Assembly (NCBI RefSeq): GCF_965216415.1
Contig: NZ_CBDCFU010000002.1
Strand: one strand, 5' to 3'
DNA length: 64,000 bases
Origin: Marivita sp003149565
GTDB taxonomy: Bacteria > Pseudomonadota > Alphaproteobacteria > Rhodobacterales > Rhodobacteraceae
This document shows, piece after piece, positions 34,356-43,142 of the stretch. How positions within the stretch are numbered: position 1 is the first letter of the stretch; every line of letters starts with the position of its first letter. A model generated the notes under the pieces. The model saw only the letters and a program-made list of their open reading frames with translations. It was not told the DNA's origin and searched no databases. Made by a program: the position numbers and the translations under genes.

Positions 34356-35156
34356 GTGTCGAAAAATCTAATCGAAATCAAAGGTGTGCGGCATGCCTAT
34401 CAAACAAAGGATGGGCCGCTCCCTGTTTTGGATGGTCTTGAGCTGAGTGTGCCGGAGGGCGGCTTTGCGGCCGTAGTTGGTCCGTCCGGATGTGGAAAAT
34501 CTACTTTGACCCGGCTTGTTGCTGGCTTGATGAAGCCCGATCACGGAGAGGTCTGGCTTCACGGAGAGTTGGTCAAGGGGCCAAAGTCGATCGTCGGGAT
34601 GGCGTTTCAGAACCCTGTTCTGCTGGAATGGCGCACGATCTTGCAGAATGTCATGCTGCCTCTCGAAATCGTACCAACGAAGATGTCGAAGCGTGAACAG
34701 GAAGAGCGCGCTCGCAAGCTTCTGGCTCTGGTTGGTCTCGAGGGATTTGAAGGCAAGCGCCCAAGCGAGTTGTCAGGCGGCATGCGTCAACGGGCATCCT
34801 TGTGCCGCTCCATCGTCCACAAACCGGAAGTTCTGATCCTGGACGAGCCTTTCGGTGCGTTGGACGCGTTTACCCGCGAGGACCTTTGGCAAACGATGCA
34901 TAAGGTCAAATCAGAAGAACCGTTCACGGGCGTGTTGATTACACATGACTTGCGTGAGTCGATTTTCCTCGCGGATCAGGTTGTTGTGTTGTCAGGCCGA
35001 CCTGCAAAGACGCAATACGTCATGGATGTCCATCTCAAAGGGCAGCGTGATATTGAGCATCTCTACACACCTGAATCGGCGGACGCGCTGAATATTTTGC
35101 GCCACCAAATCCAGATTGCGCAGGGGCGGACGGATCACAAAGAGGCCGTCCAATGA
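34356..35156 (+). CDS. ABC transporter ATP-binding protein (NitT/TauT type)
   Basis: A 266-residue ATPase. Walker A is GPSGCGKSTL (about 43-52), the Q-loop is around MAFQNPVLLEWR, the ABC signature is LSGGMRQRASLCRS, and Walker B is VLILDEPFGALDAF. LLEWRTILQNV and the spacing are typical of SsuB/TauB. It starts with GTG and its stop overlaps the permease ATG (4 nt). About 30 C-terminal residues beyond the core are family-normal. Confidence 0.93.
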   Translation: MSKNLIEIKGVRHAYQTKDGPLPVLDGLELSVPEGGFAAVVGPSGCGKSTLTRLVAGLMKPDHGEVWLHGELVKGPKSIVGMAFQNPVLLEWRTILQNVMLPLEIVPTKMSKREQEERARKLLALVGLEGFEGKRPSELSGGMRQRASLCRSIVHKPEVLILDEPFGALDAFTREDLWQTMHKVKSEEPFTGVLITHDLRESIFLADQVVVLSGRPAKTQYVMDVHLKGQRDIEHLYTPESADALNILRHQIQIAQGRTDHKEAVQ

Positions 35157-35917
35157 GTCTTCGCAGTATCCTTGTTCCAGTCGCGGCAATTCTGATCTTT
35201 GGTTTGCTATGGGAGCTGTTGGTTTGGGCCAACGGTTGGCCAAATTACGTGATGGCCTCGCCATCCGATCTGCCGCCAGCTTACGCACGTTACTGGGAGC
35301 TTTTCATAGTGATGGGCTGGCAGACGCTATGGCGTACGGTTGTGGGGCTGGTGCTGGCAATCATTTTCGGTGTGCTTTTAGGGATGATCATGGGGTTCTC
35401 GCGTTTGATGCGCGATGCGCTCTACCCGCTGCTCGTCGGCTTTAATGCCATTCCAAAGGCGACGGTGGTACCGATTGTTGCTTTGCTCTTTGTCGGTGAT
35501 CATAACTTTAACACGGTGTTGATCGCCTTCATGATCTCATTCTTTCCCATTGCCGTGTCGGTCTCCATCGGTCTGAGTACATTGGAACCGGAATACCGCG
35601 ATATTCTGCGGTCGTTGGGTGCATCGCGCACCACAATCTTCTGGAAAATCGCCCTTCCCAAGACCCTGCCCGAATTTTTTGGAGCGTTGAAAGTTGCGGT
35701 CACTCTGGCTTTCATCGGCACCAATCTTATGGAGATCGTGTCGCCGCATGGGCGGGGACTGGGCGCATTATTTGACTCTGGAAAAACCAACTCGGATTAT
35801 CCGCTGATGTTTGCTGTTCTTATCGCTTTGGCGCTGATGGGGATTGTGCTCTATTACGTCGTCGTGGCCTTGGAGAAAGTATTTGCAGGTTGGGCAGAGC
35901 GCTCTCCGAGCTATTGA
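35153..35917 (+). CDS. ABC transporter permease (NitT/TauT type)
   Basis: A 254-residue inner-membrane permease with six predicted helices. The EAA-like cytoplasmic loop is EPEYRDILRSLGASRTTIFWKIALPKTLPEF, the docking site for the ATPase. FIGTNLMEIVSPHGRGLGALF follows. Its start overlaps the ATPase stop by 4 nt. Together with the two genes before it, this completes a three-gene importer; the next gene (groES) is 172 nt away behind its own promoter. Confidence 0.93.
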   Translation: MSLRSILVPVAAILIFGLLWELLVWANGWPNYVMASPSDLPPAYARYWELFIVMGWQTLWRTVVGLVLAIIFGVLLGMIMGFSRLMRDALYPLLVGFNAIPKATVVPIVALLFVGDHNFNTVLIAFMISFFPIAVSVSIGLSTLEPEYRDILRSLGASRTTIFWKIALPKTLPEFFGALKVAVTLAFIGTNLMEIVSPHGRGLGALFDSGKTNSDYPLMFAVLIALALMGIVLYYVVVALEKVFAGWAERSPSY

Positions 35918-35968
35918 TCCCCACGTCAGAAGCGCACGAAGAACCTCAAAATTTTCGTGAGTTCAATG

Positions 35969-35997
35969 TTGACTCAACTAAGCGCCATGCCTACTTA
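35969..35997 (+). promoter_or_regulatory. probable sigma70 promoter of groESL
   Basis: TTGACT (35969-35974) and TACTTA (35992-35997) are separated by 17 nt. The -10 ends 7 nt before the CIRCE-like operator, so the operator would cover the transcription start, as known for HrcA-controlled groESL. Confidence 0.6.
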
Positions 35998-36004
35998 TCC
36001 GCCG

Positions 36005-36031
36005 TTAGCACTCGACTAGAGAGAGTGACAA
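36005..36031 (+). promoter_or_regulatory. CIRCE-like operator (HrcA-binding) of groESL
   Basis: TTAGCACTC, nine bases, then GAGTGACAA. The left arm matches the CIRCE consensus (TTAGCACTC-N9-GAGTGCTAA) exactly and the right arm at seven of nine positions. It lies 59 nt before groES. In alphaproteobacteria HrcA represses groESL through this element at normal temperature. Confidence 0.85.
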
Positions 36032-36089
36032 CAGTCCTTCGGGGAGCGAGGGACTTTTAGTGGAAACCTTTGAGCAAGGAGACTCGAAG

Positions 36090-36401
36090 ATGGCATTCAA
36101 ACCGCTTCATGACCGCGTGCTGGTCCGTCGCGTTGAAAGTGACGAAAAAACTGCTGGTGGCCTGATCATTCCAGATAGCGCCAAAGAAAAGCCGGCAGAA
36201 GGCGTGGTTGTTGCGTGTGGCGAAGGCGCGCGCAAAGACAGTGGCGAGCTGATCGAGATGGCCGTTTCGGCCGGCGACAAGGTCCTTTTCGGCAAATGGT
36301 CGGGCACAGAAGTGACGGTCAATGGCGAAGAACTCCTCATCATGAAGGAGTCGGACATCCTCGGCATCATCACGGACGACGCAGCAGCGAAAGCTGCCTG
36401 A
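36090..36401 (+). CDS. groES: co-chaperonin GroES
   Basis: The lid of the GroEL folding chamber. The protein has 103 residues, with LHDRVLVRRVESDEKTAGGLIIPDSAKEKP (start and mobile loop) and the conserved VSAGDKVLFGKWSGTEVTVNGEELLIMKESDILGII, shown here as segments of one family pattern. The ATG follows AAGGAG; ten upstream codons of the frame do not belong to GroES. groL starts 55 nt downstream. Control is by the sigma70-like promoter and CIRCE element just upstream. Confidence 0.97.
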   Translation: MAFKPLHDRVLVRRVESDEKTAGGLIIPDSAKEKPAEGVVVACGEGARKDSGELIEMAVSAGDKVLFGKWSGTEVTVNGEELLIMKESDILGIITDDAAAKAA

Positions 36402-36456
36402 ACACCCGTCGTGGTTCCAAACCAACACCTCTGACTACATTAGTGGAGACTAAGCG

Positions 36457-38100
36457 ATGTCTGCAAAAGACGTAAAATTCAATACAGACGCCCGTTCGCG
36501 CATGCTGAAGGGTGTCAACATCCTCGCCGACGCGGTGAAGGTGACCCTCGGCCCGAAAGGCCGCAACGTTGTGCTCGACAAATCCTTCGGCGCACCGCGT
36601 ATCACCAAAGACGGTGTGTCCGTGGCCAAGGAAATCGAACTGGAAGACAAGTTCGAGAATATGGGCGCGCAGATGGTGAAGGAAGTTGCTTCCCGCACCA
36701 ACGACGAAGCCGGTGACGGCACCACCACAGCAACCGTTCTGGCACAGGCCATCGTCAAAGAAGGCATGAAGTCGGTTGCAGCTGGTATGAACCCGATGGA
36801 CCTCAAGCGCGGCATTGACCTCGCGACCTCCAAAGTGGTTGAGGCAATCAAATCGGCAGCACGCGACGTGACCGACAGCGACGAAGTTGCTCAGGTTGGC
36901 ACGATCTCTGCGAACGGCGAAGCCGAAATCGGTCGCCAGATCGCGGACGCGATGCAGAAGGTTGGCAACGAAGGCGTTATCACCGTCGAAGAGAACAAAG
37001 GCCTCGAAACAGAGACCGACGTCGTCGAAGGTATGCAGTTCGACCGTGGCTACCTCAGCCCCTATTTTGTCACCAACGCTGACAAGATGACGGCCGAGCT
37101 CGATGACTGCATGGTCCTGCTGCACGAGAAAAAGCTGTCCTCGCTTCAGCCGATGGTTCCGCTGCTCGAGCAGGTGATCCAGTCGCAGAAACCGCTGCTG
37201 ATCATTGCAGAAGACGTTGAAGGCGAAGCACTTGCGACCCTCGTGGTCAACAAGTTGCGTGGCGGTCTCAAGATTGCAGCCGTGAAGGCGCCGGGCTTTG
37301 GCGATCGCCGTAAGGCGATGCTGCAGGACATCGCGATCCTGACAGGCGGCCAGGTCATCTCCGAAGACCTCGGCATGAAGCTCGAGAACGTGACAATGGA
37401 CATGCTTGGCTCGGCCAAGAAAATCCAGATCACCAAAGACGAGACAACCATCGTTGATGGCGCAGGCGAGAAGGCCGAGATTGAGGCACGTGTTGCCCAG
37501 ATCCGCAACCAGATCGAAGAAACCACCTCTGACTATGATCGTGAAAAGCTGCAGGAGCGTGTTGCGAAACTCGCCGGTGGCGTGGCTGTTATCCGCGTTG
37601 GCGGCATGACCGAGATCGAAGTGAAAGAGCGTAAAGACCGCGTCGATGATGCTCTGAACGCGACACGTGCTGCTGTTCAGGAAGGTATCGTTGTGGGTGG
37701 TGGTGTTGCACTGGTGCAGGCCGCGAAAAACCTCGACGGTCTGACAGGTGCAAACAGCGACCAGAACGCCGGTATCGCTATCGTGCGCAAGGCTCTGGAA
37801 GCTCCGCTGCGCCAGATCGCAGAGAACGCAGGCGTCGACGGTTCCGTTGTTGCTGGCAAAATCCGTGAAAGCGAAGACCTCAAGTTCGGCTACAACGCGC
37901 AGACCGACGAATATGGCGACATGTTCAAGTTCGGCGTGATCGACCCGGCCAAGGTGGTGCGTACCGCACTCGAAGACGCATCCTCGATTGCTGGTCTGCT
38001 GATCACAACCGAAGCAATGGTTGCTGACAAGCCGCAGAAAGAAGGCGCAGCTGCAGGTGGCGGCATGCCCGACATGGGCGGCATGGGCGGCATGATGTAA
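36457..38100 (+). CDS. groL: chaperonin GroEL
   Basis: A 547-residue ATP-dependent chaperonin. Diagnostic segments are VTLGPKGRNVVLDKSFG (about 29-45), the ATP site AGDGTTTATVLAQ (about 85-97), APGFGDRRKAMLQDIA, and the C-terminal Gly-Gly-Met repeats (GGMPDMGGMGGMM). Length and layout are normal. It shares the groES transcript and ends at a strong terminator. No second groEL copy is in the window. Confidence 0.98.
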   Translation: MSAKDVKFNTDARSRMLKGVNILADAVKVTLGPKGRNVVLDKSFGAPRITKDGVSVAKEIELEDKFENMGAQMVKEVASRTNDEAGDGTTTATVLAQAIVKEGMKSVAAGMNPMDLKRGIDLATSKVVEAIKSAARDVTDSDEVAQVGTISANGEAEIGRQIADAMQKVGNEGVITVEENKGLETETDVVEGMQFDRGYLSPYFVTNADKMTAELDDCMVLLHEKKLSSLQPMVPLLEQVIQSQKPLLIIAEDVEGEALATLVVNKLRGGLKIAAVKAPGFGDRRKAMLQDIAILTGGQVISEDLGMKLENVTMDMLGSAKKIQITKDETTIVDGAGEKAEIEARVAQIRNQIEETTSDYDREKLQERVAKLAGGVAVIRVGGMTEIEVKERKDRVDDALNATRAAVQEGIVVGGGVALVQAAKNLDGLTGANSDQNAGIAIVRKALEAPLRQIAENAGVDGSVVAGKIRESEDLKFGYNAQTDEYGDMFKFGVIDPAKVVRTALEDASSIAGLLITTEAMVADKPQKEGAAAGGGMPDMGGMGGMM

Positions 38101-38151
38101 ACAGCGGATATCCTGTCGGATATCTGTCAGCCCAAGCTGATGATATAAAGC

Positions 38152-38180
38152 AAAGGCGCCTTCGGGCGCCTTTGTCTTTT
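38152..38180 (+). terminator. intrinsic terminator of groESL
   Basis: AAAGGCGCC-TTCG-GGCGCCTTT hairpin followed by GTCTTTTT. It is 51 nt after the groL stop; the stable TTCG loop and T-run make it a textbook terminator. Confidence 0.9.
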
Positions 38181-38291
38181 TGTGGTCGCAAGATATCGAT
38201 CGCGGTAACGATCGCTCTTCCTTTCAGAACTTTGATGTGAGTGCCGAAATTGGTGGCTGGCAACTGCTTTCGCGACGCGTTAGCCAATTGC

Positions 38292-39146
38292 ATGCACATC
38301 ATCCTGCTAACAGTCCTGACCTTGATAGCCTTTGCATCGAACTCGATCCTCAATCGGGTAGCTTTGGCTGATGGCGATATTGATGCTCTCGCGTTTGGAG
38401 TCGTGCGGCTATGTGCCGGGGCCGTCATGCTGGCTGCTCTGGTGATAATGCGGGATCGACGTTTGACGTTCGGGGGTAGCGGCCGGTCGGTGGGTGTGGT
38501 CTCGCTGCTTGTCTACATCTTTGGATTTTCGCTTGCATATGAAAGCCTTGATGCAGGGCTCGGCGCGCTAATCCTCTTTGGCCTGGTTCAAATCACGATG
38601 TTTGCTGGCGCCTTGATCGCTGGGGAACGTCCATCTGCACGCCGCTGGGCGGGGGCACTTGTTGCGTTTGGGGGCCTTGTATGGCTGCTATGGCCCGGCC
38701 ACTCTGCCGCGCCGAGTTTGTCGCATGCGATGCTGATGGCGATTGCCGGTGTTGCATGGGGTATCTACTCGCTCAACGGGCGCGGGACTTCGGATGCCTT
38801 GGGCGCGACGGCTGCAAACTTTTGTATTTCCGCTGCAATCGCAGGAAGTGGAGCGGCCCTCGCAGTGCTGCTGTTCGGCGGAATCGATTTCGCCTCTGCG
38901 AGCCTGTTCGGCGTCGCGATGGCGATCCTCGCCGGAGCCGTGACCTCGGGTATTGGCTATTCCTTATGGTATACGGTTTTGCCGCATCTTCGTGGTAGCA
39001 CGGCTGCCGTCACACAATTAACTGTCCCGGTCATCGCGATTGCAGGTGGGGCAGTGCTCTTGTCAGAAACTGTCTCATCGCGATTGATCGTCGCGGCATT
39101 GCTTGTGCTCGGTGGCGTATTGATGGCCGTCACGTCGCGCAGGTAG
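38292..39146 (+). CDS. EamA/DMT superfamily transporter
   Basis: A 284-residue inner-membrane protein with ten predicted helices and two EamA repeats. FASNSILNRVALADGDIDALAFGVVR opens repeat 1 in short segments, and LPHLRGSTAAVTQLTVPVIAIAGG is the end of repeat 2. The ATG at MHIILLTVL begins a membrane segment; the upstream 17 codons of the open frame are not hydrophobic. It follows the groESL terminator, so it needs its own promoter. Its exported or imported substrate is unknown. Confidence 0.85.
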   Translation: MHIILLTVLTLIAFASNSILNRVALADGDIDALAFGVVRLCAGAVMLAALVIMRDRRLTFGGSGRSVGVVSLLVYIFGFSLAYESLDAGLGALILFGLVQITMFAGALIAGERPSARRWAGALVAFGGLVWLLWPGHSAAPSLSHAMLMAIAGVAWGIYSLNGRGTSDALGATAANFCISAAIAGSGAALAVLLFGGIDFASASLFGVAMAILAGAVTSGIGYSLWYTVLPHLRGSTAAVTQLTVPVIAIAGGAVLLSETVSSRLIVAALLVLGGVLMAVTSRR

Positions 39147-39185
39147 ACCCTTCCGTAAGCGTCCGTCAATGCGTATCTGAAAGCC

Positions 39186-39965
39186 ATGTTTCGTCAGCTT
39201 GTTCTTACTCTTGCCGCAGCCCTTGCTGTGATGTCCGCGGCTCCCGCGCGCGCAGACTGCGTGGTGTTATTGCACGGTCTCGCGCGCACTGAGACCTCGT
39301 TCGCATTGATGCAATCGGTTCTTGAGGCCAAGGGCTACACCGCCAAAGCTCCGGGCTATCCATCAACGACGGCGCGGATCCAGACGCTGGTTGAAGAAAC
39401 GTTGCCTACTGCGATCGAGAATTGCGGTGACGAGCGCGTGCACTTTGTCACCCATTCGATGGGCGGTATCCTTTTGAGGTTTTGGCTTAAAGACAATCGC
39501 CCACCCAATCTGGGGCGTGTCGTGATGCTTGCCCCGCCAAATCAAGGCAGCGAACTGGTCGATGAATTGGGCGGGCTCGAGCTGTTTGAATGGGTCAACG
39601 GACCTGCTGGTCTGCAACTTGGGACGTCACCCGATGATGTACCCAAGTCTCTGCCGCCGGTCGATTTCGAATTGGGCGTCATTGCAGGCACGCGGTCGCT
39701 CAATCCGATCTTTTCGAATATCATCCCCGGACCCGATGACGGCAAAGTGTCAGTCGCCTCGACAAAGGTTGAGGGGATGCGGGCGCATCTGACGGTGCCC
39801 GTCACGCATACCTTCATCATGCAAGCGCCTGCTGTCATTGCGCAGGTCGATCTGTTTCTGCGCACCGGTCGCTTTGACCCGGAGCTGGATTGGACTGACG
39901 CGATCAATTCTGAGGACTTGAAATGTATGCTAGGCCTTTGTCCGGAGGCCACGAATGAGCCTTGA
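39186..39965 (+). CDS. secreted alpha/beta-hydrolase (lipase/PGAP1-like)
   Basis: A 259-residue protein with a signal peptide (MFRQLVLTLAAALAVMSAAPARA) and an alpha/beta-hydrolase core. CVVLLHGLARTETSF holds the oxyanion strand and HVTHSMGG-type nucleophile elbow appears as VHFVTHSMGGILLRF, giving Ser as nucleophile; an Asp (GPDDGKVSV) and a His (VPVTHTFIM) can complete the triad. It could be a periplasmic lipase or esterase. Its end overlaps the start of phnM by 11 nt. Confidence 0.85.
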   Translation: MFRQLVLTLAAALAVMSAAPARADCVVLLHGLARTETSFALMQSVLEAKGYTAKAPGYPSTTARIQTLVEETLPTAIENCGDERVHFVTHSMGGILLRFWLKDNRPPNLGRVVMLAPPNQGSELVDELGGLELFEWVNGPAGLQLGTSPDDVPKSLPPVDFELGVIAGTRSLNPIFSNIIPGPDDGKVSVASTKVEGMRAHLTVPVTHTFIMQAPAVIAQVDLFLRTGRFDPELDWTDAINSEDLKCMLGLCPEATNEP

Positions 39966-41106
39966 CTGCACGCTTGTCCGAGCACGGGTGCTGACCCCGG
40001 AGGGGTGGTCAGAGGCACCGGTCTCGATATCGCAGGGCTACATTCAGCCAACTCCGGCAGGCCGCGAGGTTGATCTGTCCGGTTATTTGGTTTTGCCGGG
40101 TATCGTCGATCCGCATGGCGATGGGTTCGAGCGGCATATGGCACCGCGCCGTGGCGCATTGCGGGAAGCCGAACACGGCGTTGTCGCAGCCGCTGCAGAG
40201 TTGGCTGCCAACGGAATCACCACAGCTGTGCTGGCGCAATTCTTCTCATGGGAAGGAGGCATGCGCGGACCGGATTTTGCCGAGCATGTGTTCGAAAGCG
40301 TGTCTGTTGTTCGGGACACGATCGCGGTCGACATGCGGCTTCAATTGCGTCTTGAAACGCATCTTCTAGATGAATTTGACCGTGCCGAAGCGGCGATCGA
40401 GCGGTTTGGAATCTCTTATGTGGTCTTTAACGATCACCTGCCGCATCAGCGGCTGGCGGAAGGACGGAAGCCGCCCCGTCTGACCGGACAGGCGCTCAAG
40501 AGTGGGCGCAGCCCCGAGGCGCATCTGGCACTCATGCAGGATCTGCATGCGCGGTCCTCCGATGTTCCGGCCGCGCTGGATCAATTGACGGATCGGCTCA
40601 TCAGAAAAGGTCTCGTCCTGGGCAGTCACGATGACAATACGCTTGATGATCGCAGGGTCTGGGCGAAGCGTGGCGCAACGGTAAGCGAGTTTCCTGAAAC
40701 GCTGGAAGCCGCACAGGCCGCCCGTGACGACGGAGGTCATATCGTGCTTGGCGCGCCGAATGTCGTGAGGGGCGCCAGTCATGCAGGCAATATTGCAGCG
40801 TCCGAGTTGATTGCATGTGGCCTATGCGATGCCTTGGCATCAGATTATCACTACCCGTCGCCTCTGCGCGCCGCGTTTAGAATTGAGGAACTCGGGCTTT
40901 GCGATCTTGCAAAATCTTGGGATCTGCTCTCTTCAGGGCCAGCACGCCTCTTGAGGCTGGCAGATCGCGGCACCCTTGAGACTGGCAAACGGGCCGACCT
41001 GATCGTCGTAGACCCCGAAACACGCCGCGTGGAGGCCACAATCGTGGCGGGACGGGTTGCGCATCTTACCGGGGTGGTGGCGGAACGCTTTTTGAACGGG
41101 TGGTAA
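39955..41106 (+). CDS. phnM: alpha-D-ribose 1-methylphosphonate 5-triphosphate diphosphatase (PhnM) homologue
   Basis: A 383-residue amidohydrolase-fold enzyme that in phosphonate use releases pyrophosphate from ribose-1-methylphosphonate 5-triphosphate. The N-terminal metal site VDPHGDGFERHMAPRRG matches the PhnM pattern DxHxDxxExH-PRxG. LGSHDDNT and ASDYHYPSPLRAAF carry the other metal ligands. It overlaps the secreted hydrolase gene by 11 nt, and no other phn gene lies in the window, so either the C-P lyase operon is elsewhere or this copy has another role. It is convergent with purK. Confidence 0.85.
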   Translation: MSLDCTLVRARVLTPEGWSEAPVSISQGYIQPTPAGREVDLSGYLVLPGIVDPHGDGFERHMAPRRGALREAEHGVVAAAAELAANGITTAVLAQFFSWEGGMRGPDFAEHVFESVSVVRDTIAVDMRLQLRLETHLLDEFDRAEAAIERFGISYVVFNDHLPHQRLAEGRKPPRLTGQALKSGRSPEAHLALMQDLHARSSDVPAALDQLTDRLIRKGLVLGSHDDNTLDDRRVWAKRGATVSEFPETLEAAQAARDDGGHIVLGAPNVVRGASHAGNIAASELIACGLCDALASDYHYPSPLRAAFRIEELGLCDLAKSWDLLSSGPARLLRLADRGTLETGKRADLIVVDPETRRVEATIVAGRVAHLTGVVAERFLNGW

Positions 41107-41109
41107 AAC

Positions 41110-42180
41110 TCACCCGCGTTTGATGTGATTTACATGACCCATCTTGCGGCCCGGTTTGGTCTCCGCCTTGCCATAGAGATGCAGGGCACAGTCCGGTGTT
41201 TTCGCCAAGTCCGGGACGCGATCCATATCATCGCCAATCAGATTTTCCATGACAATGTCCGTGTGGCGCTGACCGTCACCTAAAGGCCATCCTGTGATGG
41301 CGCGAATGTGTTGCTCGAATTGATCTACGCTGCAACCGTTCTGAGTCCAGTGCCCGGAATTGTGCACGCGCGGCGCGATCTCATTCACGATCAGGTTGTT
41401 GGGCGTCACAAACAACTCCACGCCCATGACGCCGACGTAGTTAAGCGCATTGGCGATCTTGGCCGCCAAGAGGACAGCATCGGTTCGCTGACTGGCTGTC
41501 AGTCGGGCCGGGACGGTGGTGGTACGCAAGATGCCATCGCTATGTACGTTTTCGCCGGGGTCGAACGCGGCCACAGAACCATCCAGGCTGCGGGCAGCGA
41601 TCACCGACACTTCGTGCGAAAAATCAACAAAGCCTTCCAGGATGGCGGGTGCTTCGTTCATGTCGGCCAAGGCTTGCGCGGCATTCTCACGTGACATGAT
41701 GCGGGCCTGCCCTTTGCCATCGTAGCCAAAACGCCGCGTCTTCAGGATCGACGGCGTGCCGATCTTATCCAACGCCGCCTCAAGGCTCGCTGCATCGGTG
41801 ACATCTGCAAACGGGGCTGTTTGCAGCCCCAATTCCTGAAGAAACGTCTTTTCCGTCAATCTGTCCTGGCTGACGCGCAGCGCTTCACGCCCGGGATGAA
41901 TGGGAGCAAGGTCCTGCAAGAGGTCCAAAGCGGCGGTCGGGATGTTTTCAAATTCGTAGGTGATGATATCGACAGATTTTCCAAAGGCGCGCAGGGCGTC
42001 TTCGTCGTCGTAGGCGGCTGTGGTCACCTGATCGGCGACGTGCCCCGCCGGAGGGTTGGCACCGGGCTCAAAGATATGGCATCGAAAGCCAAGGCGGCTG
42101 GCAGCGACCGACAACATCCGGCCCAATTGCCCACCGCCGATAATGCCGATGGTTGATCCGATGGGAAGCGCAAGCGTCAT
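41110..42180 (-). CDS. purK: 5-(carboxyamino)imidazole ribonucleotide synthase
   Basis: An ATP-grasp enzyme of purine synthesis that carboxylates AIR with bicarbonate to N5-CAIR. It has 356 residues. IGIIGGGQLGRMLSVAASRLG is the N-terminal signature; ILKTRRFGYDGKGQ and VNEIAPRVHNSGHWT are ATP-grasp and substrate motifs. I start at MTLALPIGS; 29 upstream codons of the frame have no similarity. purE lies 4 nt upstream, so PurE and PurK are one operon, and they work in successive steps. Confidence 0.96.
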   Translation of the reverse strand: MTLALPIGSTIGIIGGGQLGRMLSVAASRLGFRCHIFEPGANPPAGHVADQVTTAAYDDEDALRAFGKSVDIITYEFENIPTAALDLLQDLAPIHPGREALRVSQDRLTEKTFLQELGLQTAPFADVTDAASLEAALDKIGTPSILKTRRFGYDGKGQARIMSRENAAQALADMNEAPAILEGFVDFSHEVSVIAARSLDGSVAAFDPGENVHSDGILRTTTVPARLTASQRTDAVLLAAKIANALNYVGVMGVELFVTPNNLIVNEIAPRVHNSGHWTQNGCSVDQFEQHIRAITGWPLGDGQRHTDIVMENLIGDDMDRVPDLAKTPDCALHLYGKAETKPGRKMGHVNHIKRG

Positions 42181-42184
42181 GGTG

Positions 42185-42679
42185 TTATCCGTCGTCAGAA
42201 GGGGCGTCGGGGATGGAGGCCGAGAGATCGGCGCGCCACTGGTCGAGGCGGGCTGCCAGAGCGGCATCCTGTAGCGCCAGAATGCCCGCGGCCATCAATC
42301 CAGCATTGGCGGCACCGGCTGACCCAATCGCCATCGTCGCCACAGGAAAGCCGCGCGGCATTTGCAGGATCGAATAAAGGCTGTCGACACCTGACAGGGC
42401 CCGGGTTTGCACGGGTACCCCAATAACCGGAACGCGTGTCTTCGACGCCATCATGCCGGGAAGATGCGCCGCGCCGCCGGCCCCTGCGATAATCACCTGC
42501 AAACCACGCTCGGCCGCTGTCTTGCCGTAGTCCCAAAGCCGGTCTGGCGTGCGATGTGCAGATACGATTTTGGCCTCAAAGGGCACGTTCAATGCATCCA
42601 GCATATCGGCAGCTTCTTTCATCGTGGGCCAGTCCGACTGGCTTCCCATGATGATGCCGACCTTGATCGATTCTGACAT
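42185..42679 (-). CDS. purE: 5-(carboxyamino)imidazole ribonucleotide mutase
   Basis: Converts N5-CAIR to CAIR in purine synthesis. The protein has 164 residues: VGIIMGSQSDWPTMKEA (about 7-23), the catalytic-loop SAHRTPDRLWDY with its His, AGAGGAAHLPGMMAS and GVPVQTRALSGVDSLYSI. It is a class I (N5-CAIR-using) enzyme, as the partner purK shows. It starts 42 nt-75 nt region downstream of a DUF465 gene that lies on the same strand. Confidence 0.97.
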   Translation of the reverse strand: MSESIKVGIIMGSQSDWPTMKEAADMLDALNVPFEAKIVSAHRTPDRLWDYGKTAAERGLQVIIAGAGGAAHLPGMMASKTRVPVIGVPVQTRALSGVDSLYSILQMPRGFPVATMAIGSAGAANAGLMAAGILALQDAALAARLDQWRADLSASIPDAPSDDG

Positions 42680-42753
42680 GGCATCGTGCCCCTTCAGGTA
42701 TTCGGAGCGCGCACTATAGCCAGATCGGAACGGGTCGCAACTCGGCGCTTATG

Positions 42754-42978
42754 TCAGGCGATGATATCCGGCAGGAGCCGGTCTTCGATCAGGGCGATCT
42801 TGTCCTTCAGCATCAGCTTTTTCTTCTTCAAGCGCTGCAAGGTTAGCTGATCTGCTGTTCCCGTCTGCTGCATGGCGCGAATGGCCTCGTCCAGATCGCG
42901 GTGCTCGCGACGAAAGACCTCAAGCTCGACCCTGAGGACGTCATCTGTTTTCATCGACAGATCAGTAGGAGCATTCAT
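42754..42978 (-). CDS. YdcH family (DUF465) small coiled-coil protein
   Basis: A 74-residue charged helical protein. The heptad-like run VELEVFRREHRDLDEAIR and the ending LQRLKKKKLMLKDKIALIED are typical of DUF465/YdcH, which forms short antiparallel coiled coils. Its function is unknown. It lies 74 nt upstream of purE on the same strand. Confidence 0.82.
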   Translation of the reverse strand: MNAPTDLSMKTDDVLRVELEVFRREHRDLDEAIRAMQQTGTADQLTLQRLKKKKLMLKDKIALIEDRLLPDIIA

Positions 42979-43047
42979 GATGCAGCGCGGTCCCCGAAAA
43001 GTGGCTTAGACCCAGAAGATAGCGCCATTCAGCGATTCCGCAAAGCC

Positions 43048-43076
43048 CTTGCGTCTTGCCTTGTGCGCCCCCATAT
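43048..43076 (+). promoter_or_regulatory. probable heat-shock (RpoH, sigma32) promoter
   Basis: CTTGCG (43048-43053), a 15-nt spacer and CCCCATAT (43069-43076). The -10 matches the sigma32 consensus CCCCATNT fully; the -35 matches CTTGAA at four positions. It is 67 nt upstream of an Hsp20 gene, a known type of RpoH target. Confidence 0.6.
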
Positions 43077-43142
43077 TTCTAACAGATCGGTCGCCAGAAT
43101 GGGGCCGTACCAACACAGTCGCTTGCACCAAAGGACGTGTCG

